Shown here: one piece after another, positions 1 to 7,564 of the stretch | Layout of the letters: every line of letters begins with the position of its first letter | Position numbering within the stretch: the stretch's first letter is position 1 | Origin: DAOUJI01 sp034422875 | GTDB taxonomy: Bacteria > Chloroflexota > Dehalococcoidia > Lucifugimonadales > JAGWBF01 | Length of the DNA: 64,000 nt | Assembly: GCA_034422875.1 (NCBI GenBank) | Contig: DAOUJI010000107.1 | Coordinates: forward strand, 9,998-73,997 | Direction: 5' to 3' | Made by a program: the position numbers and the translations under genes | Notes under the pieces: generated by a model | Told to the model about the DNA's origin: nothing | What the model saw: the letters and a program-made list of their open reading frames with translations, nothing else | Database searches by the model: none

Positions 1-153
1 TCTGAGCACATCCCACGTCCCTTGGCCAACCCGGTCCTCTATGCGTATGACCTGGGCGCCGAATATAGCCATGATGCGAGTCGCTCCGGCGCCCGCCAAC
101 TGACCGGTAAAGTCGCAAACTCGTATGTGTGACAGGGCTGAGGGTTGGGACAT
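1..153 (-). CDS. CaiB/BaiF family III CoA-transferase, 5' end only
   Basis: Only the first 51 codons are present and the gene runs off the left edge. The translation begins MSQPSALSHIRVCDFTGQ and continues LAGAGATRIMAIFGAQVIRIE, the N-terminal pattern of family III CoA-transferases, where a short lead is followed by a Rossmann-like strand, an ATR(I/L)-type segment and a GA(Q/E)VI(R/K)IE strand. These enzymes move CoA between carboxylic acids in the cytoplasm; the substrate cannot be read from this fragment. The ATG at 151-153 is preceded by AGGAG at a normal distance, which supports the start. Confidence 0.72.
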   Translation of the reverse strand, partial: MSQPSALSHIRVCDFTGQLAGAGATRIMAIFGAQVIRIEDRVGQGTWDVLR

Positions 154-195
154 AAGCGGCTCCTGAAGTGAGGCAGCCACTAGGCTACTATCAGC

Positions 196-220
196 CCATA
201 TAGGTGTCAAGCCGATGGGG
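196..220. repeat. Left copy of short repeat flanking the GIY-YIG gene
   Basis: This stretch reads CCATA, then GGTGTCAAGCCGATGGGG. It closely resembles 1266-1287 just upstream of selD (CCATAAGTGTCAAGCCGAGGGG). Both lie in intergenic DNA in the same orientation and bracket the 402-1262 gene. In the right copy the GTGTCA forms the likely -35 box of selD. The rest of 154-401 holds no gene that I can support; a TATAAT at 279-284 is a possible -10 box for the GIY-YIG gene. Confidence 0.45.
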
Positions 221-401
221 ACTTTATGCTTTCCAAGCCATGGATAAGGCCAGCTTGGTGCAGTCCGCAAGCCTGGACTATAATGCTCATACAGACCTGA
301 ATTGACAGGACGCAGTTTTAACCTGTGATAACTCCCTGCTACGTGGTGACAGCTGGGACAACAGGGATTGTTGTGAGGCTACGACAAAGGAATGAGCGAA
401 A

Positions 402-1262
402 ATGACTGAAGCGAAAGGATTCTCAGTGAGGATCTTCTTACCGAATGGAGAACCGGAGGGTCTGCGCATCGTCGAGAAATCGAATTGGACAGGACAGGGC
501 CTCATCTTTCCAAGATCCCTCTATTCTGAAGCGCGAGATAGAGAGGAACTGACACGCACCGGCGTATACGTCCTCTGGGGACAGGATGAGTCGGATCAAT
601 TTCCAACTGCCTACGTAGGTGAAGGGGATGGATTGAAATACAGGTTCGACCAGCATCAGACAAATAAAGATTTCTGGACCCACGCCATAGCTTTCACCAG
701 TAAAGACAAGAATCTGAATAAGGCCCATGTCCAATATCTGGAAGCTCGTTTAGTTGAGCGAGCGACCGAGGCCAACCTTTGTAATCTGGACAACAAAAAT
801 GTGCCGCAGCGTCCCTCATTGTCGGAGGCAGATATCGCAGACGCTGAGTTATATGTCAACGACATGCTGTTATGCCTACCGGTTGTGGGCGTGAGTTTCT
901 TTGAGTCATCTCATTCTCGTGACAATGGCAGCATGGACCTGATCGTGGTGGGGAAAAATGTAACCGCACAAGGCTATGAAGTTGCGGGAGGGTTTGTGGT
1001 GAGGTCTAGGTCACAAGCAGTCAGGGAAGAAGTGCCCTCGATCCACAGCTACATATCCGACCTGCGAACCGAGCTCAAGTCAAAAGGTGTCCTTCAAGAC
1101 AAGGGCGACATACATCAGTTCACCCAGGACTACATATTCAAGTCACCGTCCACCGCATCTAGTGTCATTCTCGGAAGGTCGAGCAATGGACGTACAGAGT
1201 GGAAAGACACCAAGGGACGTACCTTGAAGGAGATCCAGGAAGCGACCGTAGGCCAAACCTGA
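402..1262 (+). CDS. GIY-YIG nuclease-fold protein with C-terminal DUF4357
   Basis: The protein has 286 residues. The GIY motif is degenerate (GVYVLWG, residues 54-60). The YIG half is AYVGEGDGLKYR (about 70-81), and a candidate metal-binding Glu follows in YLEARL (about 115). The last 35 residues, with LGRSSNGRTEWKD, match DUF4357, which often follows a GIY-YIG domain in bacterial proteins of unknown role. A DNA-processing or defence-related nuclease is possible, but no substrate can be read. The gene is visibly more A+T-rich than selD downstream and is bracketed by a short direct repeat, which hints at acquisition. Confidence 0.75.
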   Translation: MTEAKGFSVRIFLPNGEPEGLRIVEKSNWTGQGLIFPRSLYSEARDREELTRTGVYVLWGQDESDQFPTAYVGEGDGLKYRFDQHQTNKDFWTHAIAFTSKDKNLNKAHVQYLEARLVERATEANLCNLDNKNVPQRPSLSEADIADAELYVNDMLLCLPVVGVSFFESSHSRDNGSMDLIVVGKNVTAQGYEVAGGFVVRSRSQAVREEVPSIHSYISDLRTELKSKGVLQDKGDIHQFTQDYIFKSPSTASSVILGRSSNGRTEWKDTKGRTLKEIQEATVGQT

Positions 1263-1271
1263 TCTCCATAA

Positions 1272-1300
1272 GTGTCAAGCCGAGGGGCAGAGGGTATAAT
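1272..1300 (+). promoter_or_regulatory. Probable sigma-70-type promoter of selD
   Basis: GTGTCA at 1272-1277 and TATAAT at 1295-1300 are separated by 17 bases. The -10 box is perfect and the -35 matches the consensus at four of six positions. The selD ATG lies 38 bases further on, preceded by AGGAGAG. Confidence 0.6.
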
Positions 1301-1337
1301 AACGGTCTAGACCCCTAGGCAGCCCTATAGGAGAGTT

Positions 1338-2384
1338 ATGACCGAGTTGAAGCTCACGTCCCTGGCCCACTGCGCAGGTTGAGCCGCCAAGTTCAGCCCA
1401 TCAGACCTGGTCCAGGTTCTGGAACAACTGCCCGTAATGTCCGACCCCAACCTGCTGGTGGGGACGGAGACCGGAGACGACGCCGGAGTCTACCGCATCG
1501 GGGACGACAAGGCCCTGGCGCTCACGGTGGACTTCTTCCCGCCAATAGTGGACGACCCCTTCAGCTACGGGGCCATCGCCGTCGCCAACTCCCTCAGCGA
1601 CGTCTACGCCATGGGCGGGAAGCCGATATTGGGCCTGAACATTGTCGGCTTTCCTGTCGACCAGCCCAAGGAAATCCTGGGGGACATCCTCAAGGGCGGG
1701 TACACCAAGGCCCAGGAAGCAGGCTGCCTCATAGTGGGCGGCCATACGGTGGACGACGCGGAACCCAAGTACGGCCTGGCCGTCGTGGGAATGGTCGAGC
1801 CGGGCAGCCAGATAACCAACGCCGGAGCCAAACCCGGGGACGCCCTCGTGTTGACCAAGCCCATCGGCACCGGAGTGATCACCACTGCCGGAAAGCAGGG
1901 AGTTGCCAGCGAGCAGACCGTATCCAGGGCCGTAGCCGTGATGAGCGCGCTGAACCGGGCCGCGTCGGAGACGATGATGAAGGTGGGCGTGAACGCCTGC
2001 ACCGACGTCACCGGATTCGGACTGATCGGCCACCTCAACTCCATGATGAAAGGCAGCGACGCCTCGGCTGTCATAGAGTTGTCGGCAGTGCCGGTCATCC
2101 CCGGGGTTTGGGAACTGCTGGAACAGGGGATAGCGCCTGGCGGCACTCACCGCAACCTGAACAGCATGGAAGGTAAAGTGCATTGGGACGACTCCCTTAC
2201 CGACAATGACAAGCTTCTTCTTTGCGACGCTCAAACGTCCGGAGGGCTGCTCATTTCCCTACCCGCCGCCAAGTCTGACCAACTGTTGCGAGAACTAAAC
2301 GCCGTTGGAGTGGCGGACGCTGCAGTGATTGGGCGCGTGTTAGCCAAAGGCTCCGGGCCAGAAACTATTCACGTAGCGCCCTAG
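1338..2384 (+). CDS. selD: Selenide, water dikinase (selenophosphate synthase), selenocysteine-containing
   Basis: SelD makes selenophosphate from selenide and ATP for selenocysteine and selenouridine synthesis. The reading frame from ATG 1338 (after AGGAGAG) passes through a TGA at 1380-1382 and continues without a break to TAG at 2384, giving 348 residues. The TGA is codon 15, in AHCAG-U-AAKFSP, and aligns with the catalytic Cys/Sec of the GAGCGCK loop of SelD; the Lys three residues later is kept. Starting instead at the internal ATG 1437 would remove the catalytic loop. The second Cys of the usual loop is Ala here. A hairpin lies just after the TGA. The body has typical AIRS-fold motifs such as GGHTVDD and TDVTGFGLIGH. 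Confidence 0.93.
1402..1421 (+). promoter_or_regulatory. Candidate bacterial SECIS hairpin in selD
   Basis: Bases 1402-1408 (CAGACCT) can pair with 1414-1421 (AGGTTCTG) around the loop GGTCC, leaving one bulged base. The loop begins 26 bases after the TGA at 1380-1382. Bacterial SECIS elements lie directly downstream of the Sec codon inside the coding region and carry a GU in the apical loop and a bulged U, so position and loop fit. The fold was judged by eye. Confidence 0.55.
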
Positions 2385-2428
2385 GCCCATTATCGGTTTC
2401 AAAGCCCGCTCGTTTGTTCAGAAAGCGT

Positions 2429-2848
2429 TTACGTAGGTAGCAATATCGACTTAAGACTGCCGGTACGCGCCACCGAATAGATGAAGGGACGCTCCGTATC
2501 CCGGGCTGCATCCAAGATTCGGTCATACGCTCTAGCAAAGCAACGCATGATTTCCCACTTGGGGGCCTCCGCACCCCAAAGATAAAAGCACCCTACCCCG
2601 TATTGCCTCAAAGCATATAGTTCTTGCTCTTTTTTATGGATAGACGAGTCCTGGGTGATGACAAACCATCCTAGATTCCCGACGATACTGAGCCAAAGGT
2701 CATCGCCGCCTTCTTGATGTCTGTCGCTTAGAGGGAAATGGTCGAGATATGTCTCGATGCCAATGGTTGCGCCGTCAACCCGTGGAGTGAGTAGTTTAAG
2801 AGCTTCAGGGATAGTCTTAGGTAGGTTCTTGTCCCAAAAGAATATCAT
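2429..2848 (-). CDS. PIN-like toxin (VapC45-type)
   Basis: The protein has 139 residues. It opens with FFWDKNLPKTIPEALKLL, with the Asp expected near the N-terminus of PIN-like nucleases. The middle has DDLWLSIVGNLGWFVITQD followed by a KK and ELYALRQYGVGCFYL, the layout of VapC45/PIN_10 proteins. Such toxins cleave RNA. The start overlaps the stop of the upstream DUF433 gene by 4 bases, so the two are translationally coupled as antitoxin then toxin. The region is less GC-rich than its neighbours. Confidence 0.72.
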   Translation of the reverse strand: MIFFWDKNLPKTIPEALKLLTPRVDGATIGIETYLDHFPLSDRHQEGGDDLWLSIVGNLGWFVITQDSSIHKKEQELYALRQYGVGCFYLWGAEAPKWEIMRCFARAYDRILDAARDTERPFIYSVARTGSLKSILLPT

Positions 2849-3579
2849 GCGGAATTTTCTATTTTGACTCCCTCGAATCTTAGCCCTTCAACCACTAGTT
2901 CCCTTGGGAGATCGAAATCACTCACGATCTCGTCAACTTCTTCACCGGCAAGATACCGCCCTTTCAGCGTCCATGTTGGAAGTCCTTGCACTGTGGGCGC
3001 ACCGAAAGCCACCCTTGGGTCCAAGACCACTGGCGAGTTGCGGCCCGCAGGATGCCACCGTAGGGCTAGCTCATTCTCGTAGTCGAACTCCGCGAACTTC
3101 TCCCCTAGTAAATCGGTCCATGCCAACTGTCCACTAGAATCCGCTACTATCACCTTATTGAACTCTTGGGAAGGGTTGAACTGCTGATAGTCCATGAGAA
3201 CATGGAACCCCTCGGTTTTGAACTCCAACTGTACGAAGGGATATTCCGCACGGAATGTTTGTGCTACATATTCCTTGGCGGAGCGGATCCTGGGCATGGG
3301 CACTCCGATACTCCTGAAAAAAGCCACGAACGCGACTTCAACAAGCTGCATATAAGACAGAGGAGTTCTATGCTTCCGGAATTCCACAACAGGGCTGGTC
3401 CCTCGGCACCAGGAAGCTACTGTGTTTGGGTGGGCTCCTGAGTACCTTGCTGCATCGGATACCTGATAGGCTGGAAGGAACAGCCGTCGGAACCAGGGTT
3501 CACTCTTTCTTTCATAGGTTTCTAACGCCATTTTACCTAGCTCTTCTTCATTGGTTCGAATTGTGTCCTGATCCGTCAC
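2845..3579 (-). CDS. DUF433 antitoxin (VapB45-type) with N-terminal helix-turn-helix
   Basis: The protein has 244 residues. The N-terminal half contains a MerR-like DNA-binding segment (YQVSDAARYSGAHPNTVASW). The C-terminus (DPRVAFGAPTVQGLPTWTL, then an RYLAGEEVDEI run) is a DUF433 domain. This is the layout of antitoxins paired with VapC45-like PIN toxins. It probably neutralises the downstream PIN protein and represses its own transcription. The start codon is GTG within a GTGA overlap with the stop of the translin gene, so the pair appears to be read from the same message as translin. Confidence 0.75.
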   Translation of the reverse strand: MTDQDTIRTNEEELGKMALETYERKSEPWFRRLFLPAYQVSDAARYSGAHPNTVASWCRGTSPVVEFRKHRTPLSYMQLVEVAFVAFFRSIGVPMPRIRSAKEYVAQTFRAEYPFVQLEFKTEGFHVLMDYQQFNPSQEFNKVIVADSSGQLAWTDLLGEKFAEFDYENELALRWHPAGRNSPVVLDPRVAFGAPTVQGLPTWTLKGRYLAGEEVDEIVSDFDLPRELVVEGLRFEGVKIENSA

Positions 3580-4232
3580 GGGCCGTCGGAGGCGGTGTTT
3601 TCCAGGGCGGCGAGCTTCTGCTCCAGGTCTCTCTGCCTGAGGGCCATGGTGAGGTCGCCCCTGGTGCGCTCCAGGATCGCACGCATTGCGTCGGTGGTTC
3701 GGCGAAGTCCTCCGGTCACCCCTTCGGGGAAGTCCACCGTCACCAACAGGTTGTATATCTCGTCCATGGTCTGCAGCAACTCTTCACACCGTGACGTGTC
3801 GTTCTTCCGCAGCGAGTCCAGGATGAACCGCCTCAACTCGCCAATCACCTCGCCCATGCCGTTCAGATATGGCGCCATTTCCACTCCCAGTGATTCAGGA
3901 GCGGGCACCGGACGGCCGGCTATGAGCGCCACGGTTATGTTGGCTTCGGTGAACTCCTTGCGAGCGTCGGCCAAAAACCCGGCGTAGTATATCTCCGGCC
4001 ATTCGTCCAAGATGCTTTTGGACTCCGTGTGCCGCTGTTCGGCCTGTGCCAGCAGGTCCAGGGCTTGATCGAAGTCCAACCGGTGCGTCGCCCGGATGGA
4101 GTTGGCAGAGAGACGTATGACCTCACGGGATATTCTCAGGCCATTCTCTCTAGCCTGATGCTTGGCGGTGAACTCCTCCAGGGCGGCGTCCCTGACAGGA
4201 CCCAGACGGTCGTCGTATGAGGAATCGCTCAT
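3576..4232 (-). CDS. Translin-family RNA-binding protein
   Basis: The protein has 218 residues, is almost entirely helical by composition, and fits COG2178 (translin). The middle carries EIYYAGFLADARKEFTEANI, with Glu residues spaced as in the translin/TRAX helix, then PYLNGMGEVIGELRRFILDS, the conserved (N/D)G..(D/E)..GELRR segment. Translins form RNA-binding octamers, and TRAX-type members are RNases. They are common in eukaryotes and archaea and less often seen in bacteria. It overlaps thiE upstream and the DUF433 antitoxin downstream by 4 bases each. Whether it acts with the toxin-antitoxin pair is unknown. Confidence 0.75.
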   Translation of the reverse strand: MSDSSYDDRLGPVRDAALEEFTAKHQARENGLRISREVIRLSANSIRATHRLDFDQALDLLAQAEQRHTESKSILDEWPEIYYAGFLADARKEFTEANITVALIAGRPVPAPESLGVEMAPYLNGMGEVIGELRRFILDSLRKNDTSRCEELLQTMDEIYNLLVTVDFPEGVTGGLRRTTDAMRAILERTRGDLTMALRQRDLEQKLAALENTASDGP

Positions 4233-4921
4233 GCCTTGCCCCCCGCCTCTCGGATAAGCTCCACCAACCGCCGGGCCGCGTCCTCAGGGTTCGGGGAGAG
4301 GCCCACAGCACTGGCTACGCAAATCGCGTCGGCTCCAGCCTCCACCACCGGGCCGATGTTGTCCCCGTTGATTCCACCTATGGCTACCACGGGCGTTTGC
4401 ACCGCCGTCTTGAGCGTGGAGAAGACGGCGGTCCCTGTGGGAGCCCGTCTTCTTATGCTGGCTTTCGTCTCAGTGGGGTAGACGTTGCCCAGGGCCACGT
4501 GGTCTGCGCCCATCCGCTCCGACTCCACCGACTCCTCCACGGTGTGGTTCGAACGGCCTACTATCTGGTGCGGCTTCAGCACAGAGCGTACGTCAGCGAC
4601 TGCCATGTCTCCCTGACCCACGTGCACCCCATCGGCCTCCGAAACCACAGCCACGTCGGGATGGTCGTTGATTATGAGGAGGGCGTCATGCCTGACGCAC
4701 AACTCCTTGAGTTGGCGGGCCAGGGACACTATGGCGCCCTTGTCTCGCACCTTGTCCCGGAGCTGTATGATGCGGGTCCCGCCTTTCAGAGCGGCTTCTG
4801 CAACCTCCGCTGCGTCGCGGCCTTCGGTCACCTCCGGGTCGATGATCACGTATAGGCCGTACAGCCGGGCGTTGAGCTCCCCCCGCATCGCCTGTCCTTC
4901 GTCATTCCCGGTTAGGGTCAC
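4229..4921 (-). CDS. thiE: Thiamine-phosphate synthase
   Basis: ThiE joins HMP pyrophosphate and thiazole phosphate to give thiamine phosphate. The 230-residue protein has the expected TIM-barrel motifs in order: IIQLRDK, LLIINDHPDVAVVSEADGVH, GRSNHTVEE, GADHVALGNVYPTETK and VAIGGINGDNI. The GTG start at 4921 overlaps the stop of the upstream FmdB gene by 4 bases, as elsewhere in this run. An ATG at 4888 (MRGELNARLYGLYVI) is an alternative start nearer the usual family length. No TPP riboswitch was seen, and no other thi gene is present. Confidence 0.92.
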   Translation of the reverse strand: MTLTGNDEGQAMRGELNARLYGLYVIIDPEVTEGRDAAEVAEAALKGGTRIIQLRDKVRDKGAIVSLARQLKELCVRHDALLIINDHPDVAVVSEADGVHVGQGDMAVADVRSVLKPHQIVGRSNHTVEESVESERMGADHVALGNVYPTETKASIRRRAPTGTAVFSTLKTAVQTPVVAIGGINGDNIGPVVEAGADAICVASAVGLSPNPEDAARRLVELIREAGGKA

Positions 4922-5265
4922 AGGTCGACTCCTTCCGGAAGTTGCCCGTCGCGGGCCGCGTCGATGGTATCTCTCACACTGTCGGGCATATCCACTCCGA
5001 ACCTCTCGAAGGACCTTTCAACGCCCCGCCCGATATTTCGCGGGTCACTGTAGTAGTCCAGGCCAGGGTCTCCCAGGCCGGGAGGCCCTCCCGAACGTTC
5101 GTGTATGTCGGCCATGGACCTGTGGTGGGCCACCCTGGAAATCGTCCTCGACATGCGATCGCTCTGGCAATGCTCGCAAACTGCGCTCACCTCCGAGTTG
5201 ACGGAGCGCACAAAGAAGGACGACTTCTTGTTGCAGTCCTGGCACCGGTATTCGTAGATAGGCAT
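4918..5265 (-). CDS. FmdB-family zinc ribbon protein (second of a tandem pair)
   Basis: The start was placed at ATG 5265 because the family begins MPIYEYRC; the frame is open further upstream but only over non-conserved sequence. The N-terminus has CQDC and, about 20 residues on, CEHC: the two Cys pairs of a FmdB/CxxC_CxxC_SSSS zinc ribbon. The rest is polar and acidic. FmdB proteins are small putative regulators of unknown target. It lies 4 bases after the stop of the paralogue at 5270-5611. Confidence 0.8.
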   Translation of the reverse strand: MPIYEYRCQDCNKKSSFFVRSVNSEVSAVCEHCQSDRMSRTISRVAHHRSMADIHERSGGPPGLGDPGLDYYSDPRNIGRGVERSFERFGVDMPDSVRDTIDAARDGQLPEGVDL

Positions 5266-5269
5266 GTCG

Positions 5270-5611
5270 CTACTCGTCGTGGCTGTGGGAATGGCCCGCT
5301 TCCCGCTCAACGGCTCCCAGCGTCTCGTTGAAGTCGGGGGACACTCTGCCGCCCATTTCGCCTTTCATGTCCCGCAGCCATTCGGCTCCGGCACCGGGGT
5401 CTCCGCCGGCCGGGTCGTCAGGAGGACCCGAATTGGGCATCCAGTTCAGGCTGTCACCCCATGAACGCTTGAAGGAGAACTTGGAAATAAGCCTGGACAG
5501 GTTTCCGCCGCCGCAGTGAGAACATGACGCTGGAGAGGGGTTGGATATGCTTCGGACTAGTATTGTGGACCTGCGCGAGCAGTCATCGCATCGGTACTCG
5601 TAAAGGGGCAT
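5270..5611 (-). CDS. FmdB-family zinc ribbon protein (first of a tandem pair)
   Basis: The protein has 113 residues and begins MPLYEYRCDDCSRRST, with a second Cys pair in CSHCGG, forming a zinc ribbon of the FmdB type. The C-terminal part contains Gly/Pro/Asp-rich sequence and ends HSHSHDE. It shares its N-terminal 40 residues with the next gene but the tails differ completely, so the pair looks like an old duplication with diverging tails. The 118-base gap to prfB upstream holds nothing I can name. Confidence 0.8.
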   Translation of the reverse strand: MPLYEYRCDDCSRRSTILVRSISNPSPASCSHCGGGNLSRLISKFSFKRSWGDSLNWMPNSGPPDDPAGGDPGAGAEWLRDMKGEMGGRVSPDFNETLGAVEREAGHSHSHDE

Positions 5612-5729
5612 AGGGTTCTATTCGCTCCTATGGGCTGAATCTCATTCTAGCACAGATTGGCTGGCCCACATCGAGAGGCCGCTAGACGCCGTTCCCGGCG
5701 CTCTCCGGCCCAGGCCAAGCGCCCGGCTT

Positions 5730-6840
5730 CTAATATGCGTCGCCTTTGCCCATCGTGGAGCGCAGGTAGGCTTGTATGAAGCCGTCGATGTCTCCGTCCA
5801 GCGCCGCGTCTGCGTTGGAGGTCTGATGGTCCGTCCGGTGGTCCTTGACCAGCTTGTAGGGGTGGAGGACGTAGCTCCGTATCTGGCTTCCCCACTCGGT
5901 GGCCAGACGGTCACCCCTTAGCAGAGCGAGTTCCTGCGCACGCTCCTCCATCCTCTTCTCCAGAAGCCGGGCCATCAGTATTCGCATGGCGAACTCCCGG
6001 TTCTGGTATTGGGAGCGTTCGTTCTGGCACGCCACAACGATCCCCGACGGTAGATGGGTCAGCCGAACGGCGGAGGCCACCTTCTGGACGTTCTGTCCTC
6101 CTGGACCGCTGGACCTGAAGAAGTCCATCTTCAGGTCATCCGGCTTGATCTCAACTTCTTCCTCATCGTCGGCCACAGGCATCGTTTCGACCTGCGCGAA
6201 TGACGTGTGGCGCAGGTGGTTGGCGTCGAAGGGTGAGAGACGCACCAGCCTGTGAACACCCTTTTCCGCTTTGAGATAACCGTAGGCGTATTTGCCTCCC
6301 ACCTCAAGGGTTGCGCTCTTTATGCCGGCCTCCTCACCGTAGGAGGTGTCCAGCACCTGGGCCGCCCGCCCCTGGTTTTCAGCCCAACGGAGATACATGC
6401 GCAGCAACATCTCGGCCCAGTCCTGGGACTCGGTGCCGCCCGCACCTGAGTAGACGGTGACGATGGCTGGACGGTCATCGTAGGGGCCGGACAGGGTCAG
6501 CAGGAACTCCTGGCGTTCCAACTCTTCCGAAAGCTCGCGACACTCGCTCCGAAGCTGTTCTTCCAGAGTGTCGTCAGTTTCCGCGAGGGCCAACTCCACC
6601 AGTTCCAGCAGCGAACCGGCGCTCTGCTCCAGTCCCCGCCAGGTGTCGACTGTGTCCTTCAACCGGGCGAGACGCTGCATCACTCTTTGGGCTTCCTGGG
6701 GATTGTCCCAAAACGAGGCTGCTCCGGCTTCTTTCTCAAGCCGGTCTACCTCGGTCTCTTTGGCCGGGACGTCAAAGACGGTCCAAGGCTCCGGCGATCC
6801 GCTGGGTCATCTCGATAAGCTCAGCCCTGAGGTCTTGCAT
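5730..6840 (-). CDS. prfB: Peptide chain release factor 2, with programmed +1 frameshift
   Basis: RF2 ends translation at UGA and UAA. The main frame holds the RF2 tripeptide SPF (RLSPFDANHLRHTSF) and the GGQ motif (SSGPGGQNVQKVASAVRLTH). The true start is ATG 6840. From there 22 codons (MQDLRAELIEMTQRIAGALDRL) end at an in-frame TGA at 6774-6772 inside CTTTGAC, the classic RF2 frameshift signal. A +1 slip makes GAC the next codon and joins the long frame, giving 369 residues, the normal RF2 length. The internal ATG at 6683 is therefore not the start. The endonuclease V gene ends 10 bases upstream. Confidence 0.94.
6771..6777 (-). promoter_or_regulatory. Programmed +1 ribosomal frameshift site CTTTGAC in prfB
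   Basis: On the minus strand CTT is followed by TGA and then C, identical to the slip site that autoregulates RF2 in many bacteria: low RF2 slows termination at UGA and lets the ribosome shift. No strong Shine-Dalgarno-like stimulator sits 3 bases upstream as in E. coli; a GGAG lies about 9 bases before the CTT. Confidence 0.88.
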
Positions 6841-6850
6841 CCGCAGCTCC

Positions 6851-7543
6851 TTATGTCCGCGCGGCCAGTTTAGGCGGCCTGCCCGCAGCGGCGTTATGTG
6901 CATTTCTCGTAGTTTCCGGCAGCCGAAATTTGTTGCAGACGGACAGCGTCCACTCAACCGCACAGTCCAACTCTATCATATGTCCTACGGACACGAACAC
7001 GGGACTGACCCCCGTCCTGGTCCTAACTGCCATTCCAATAACTTCACCCTTGTGCATCAGCGGCGTCCGTGAACCCCGTTCCTGCCCCAATTCGGCATAC
7101 TCTCCCACCAGTATGGACTTGGCGCAGCCGATGGTTGGGGTCTGGGCTACCAGACCGATATGGCAGGCGATGCCGAACCGCCTGGGATGCGCAGCTCCGT
7201 GGCCGTCCACAATAATCAGGTCGGGTTCGACGCTCAACCCTTCCAAAGCCATCGCCAGCGCCGGGGTCTCCCTGAATGAGAGAAGTCCAGGCACATAGGG
7301 CATCGACGGGACCATCCTGGCAATTGATGAATCCACCGGCTCCAATTCTGGGAACGCCAACGCCACTGCGGCGGCGGTGACAACTCCGTCGGAGTCAGGA
7401 GCGGACATATCGAGACCAACCACGTAGCGCACGTCAGCCAACCGTGGACATCCGGACGCGAAAACCTGCGGGGCCAGCAGCTTTTGCATCTCCCGGGCCT
7501 CGCCAGGGGTGACATCCCAGGAATGGAGGGTTCGCAGTTCCAT
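6851..7543 (-). CDS. nfi: Endonuclease V
   Basis: Endonuclease V nicks DNA 3' of deaminated bases such as inosine. The 230-residue protein has the family blocks YVVGLDMS (catalytic Asp near 45), MPYVPGLLSFRE (substrate-wedge segment, Glu near 92) and LIIVDGHGAAHPRRFGIACH (Asp near 113). It lies in a co-directional run with recJ and Nudix upstream and prfB downstream. A perfect TATAAT (forward coordinates 7550-7555) ends only 6 bases before the ATG, so its own transcript may be leaderless. Confidence 0.93.
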   Translation of the reverse strand: MELRTLHSWDVTPGEAREMQKLLAPQVFASGCPRLADVRYVVGLDMSAPDSDGVVTAAAVALAFPELEPVDSSIARMVPSMPYVPGLLSFRETPALAMALEGLSVEPDLIIVDGHGAAHPRRFGIACHIGLVAQTPTIGCAKSILVGEYAELGQERGSRTPLMHKGEVIGMAVRTRTGVSPVFVSVGHMIELDCAVEWTLSVCNKFRLPETTRNAHNAAAGRPPKLAART

Positions 7544-7549
7544 TCCGGA

Positions 7550-7555
7550 ATTATA
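7550..7555 (-). promoter_or_regulatory. TATAAT box six bases before the endonuclease V ATG
   Basis: Read on the minus strand, TATAAT is followed by TCCGGA and then ATG. Transcription from such a -10 box would begin at or beside the start codon, giving a leaderless message. No clear -35 hexamer was found at 16-18 bases. Confidence 0.4.
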
Positions 7556-7564
7556 GCGCCGGGG

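Noticed and set aside
1401..2234. Long open frames on the strand opposite selD
   Set aside because: They mirror the codon bias of selD and translate to low-complexity His/Gly/Val-rich sequence without family motifs.
5266..5310. Longer N-terminus of the second FmdB protein
   Set aside because: The family begins MPIYEYRC at 5265; the upstream 15 codons lie in the end of the preceding gene.
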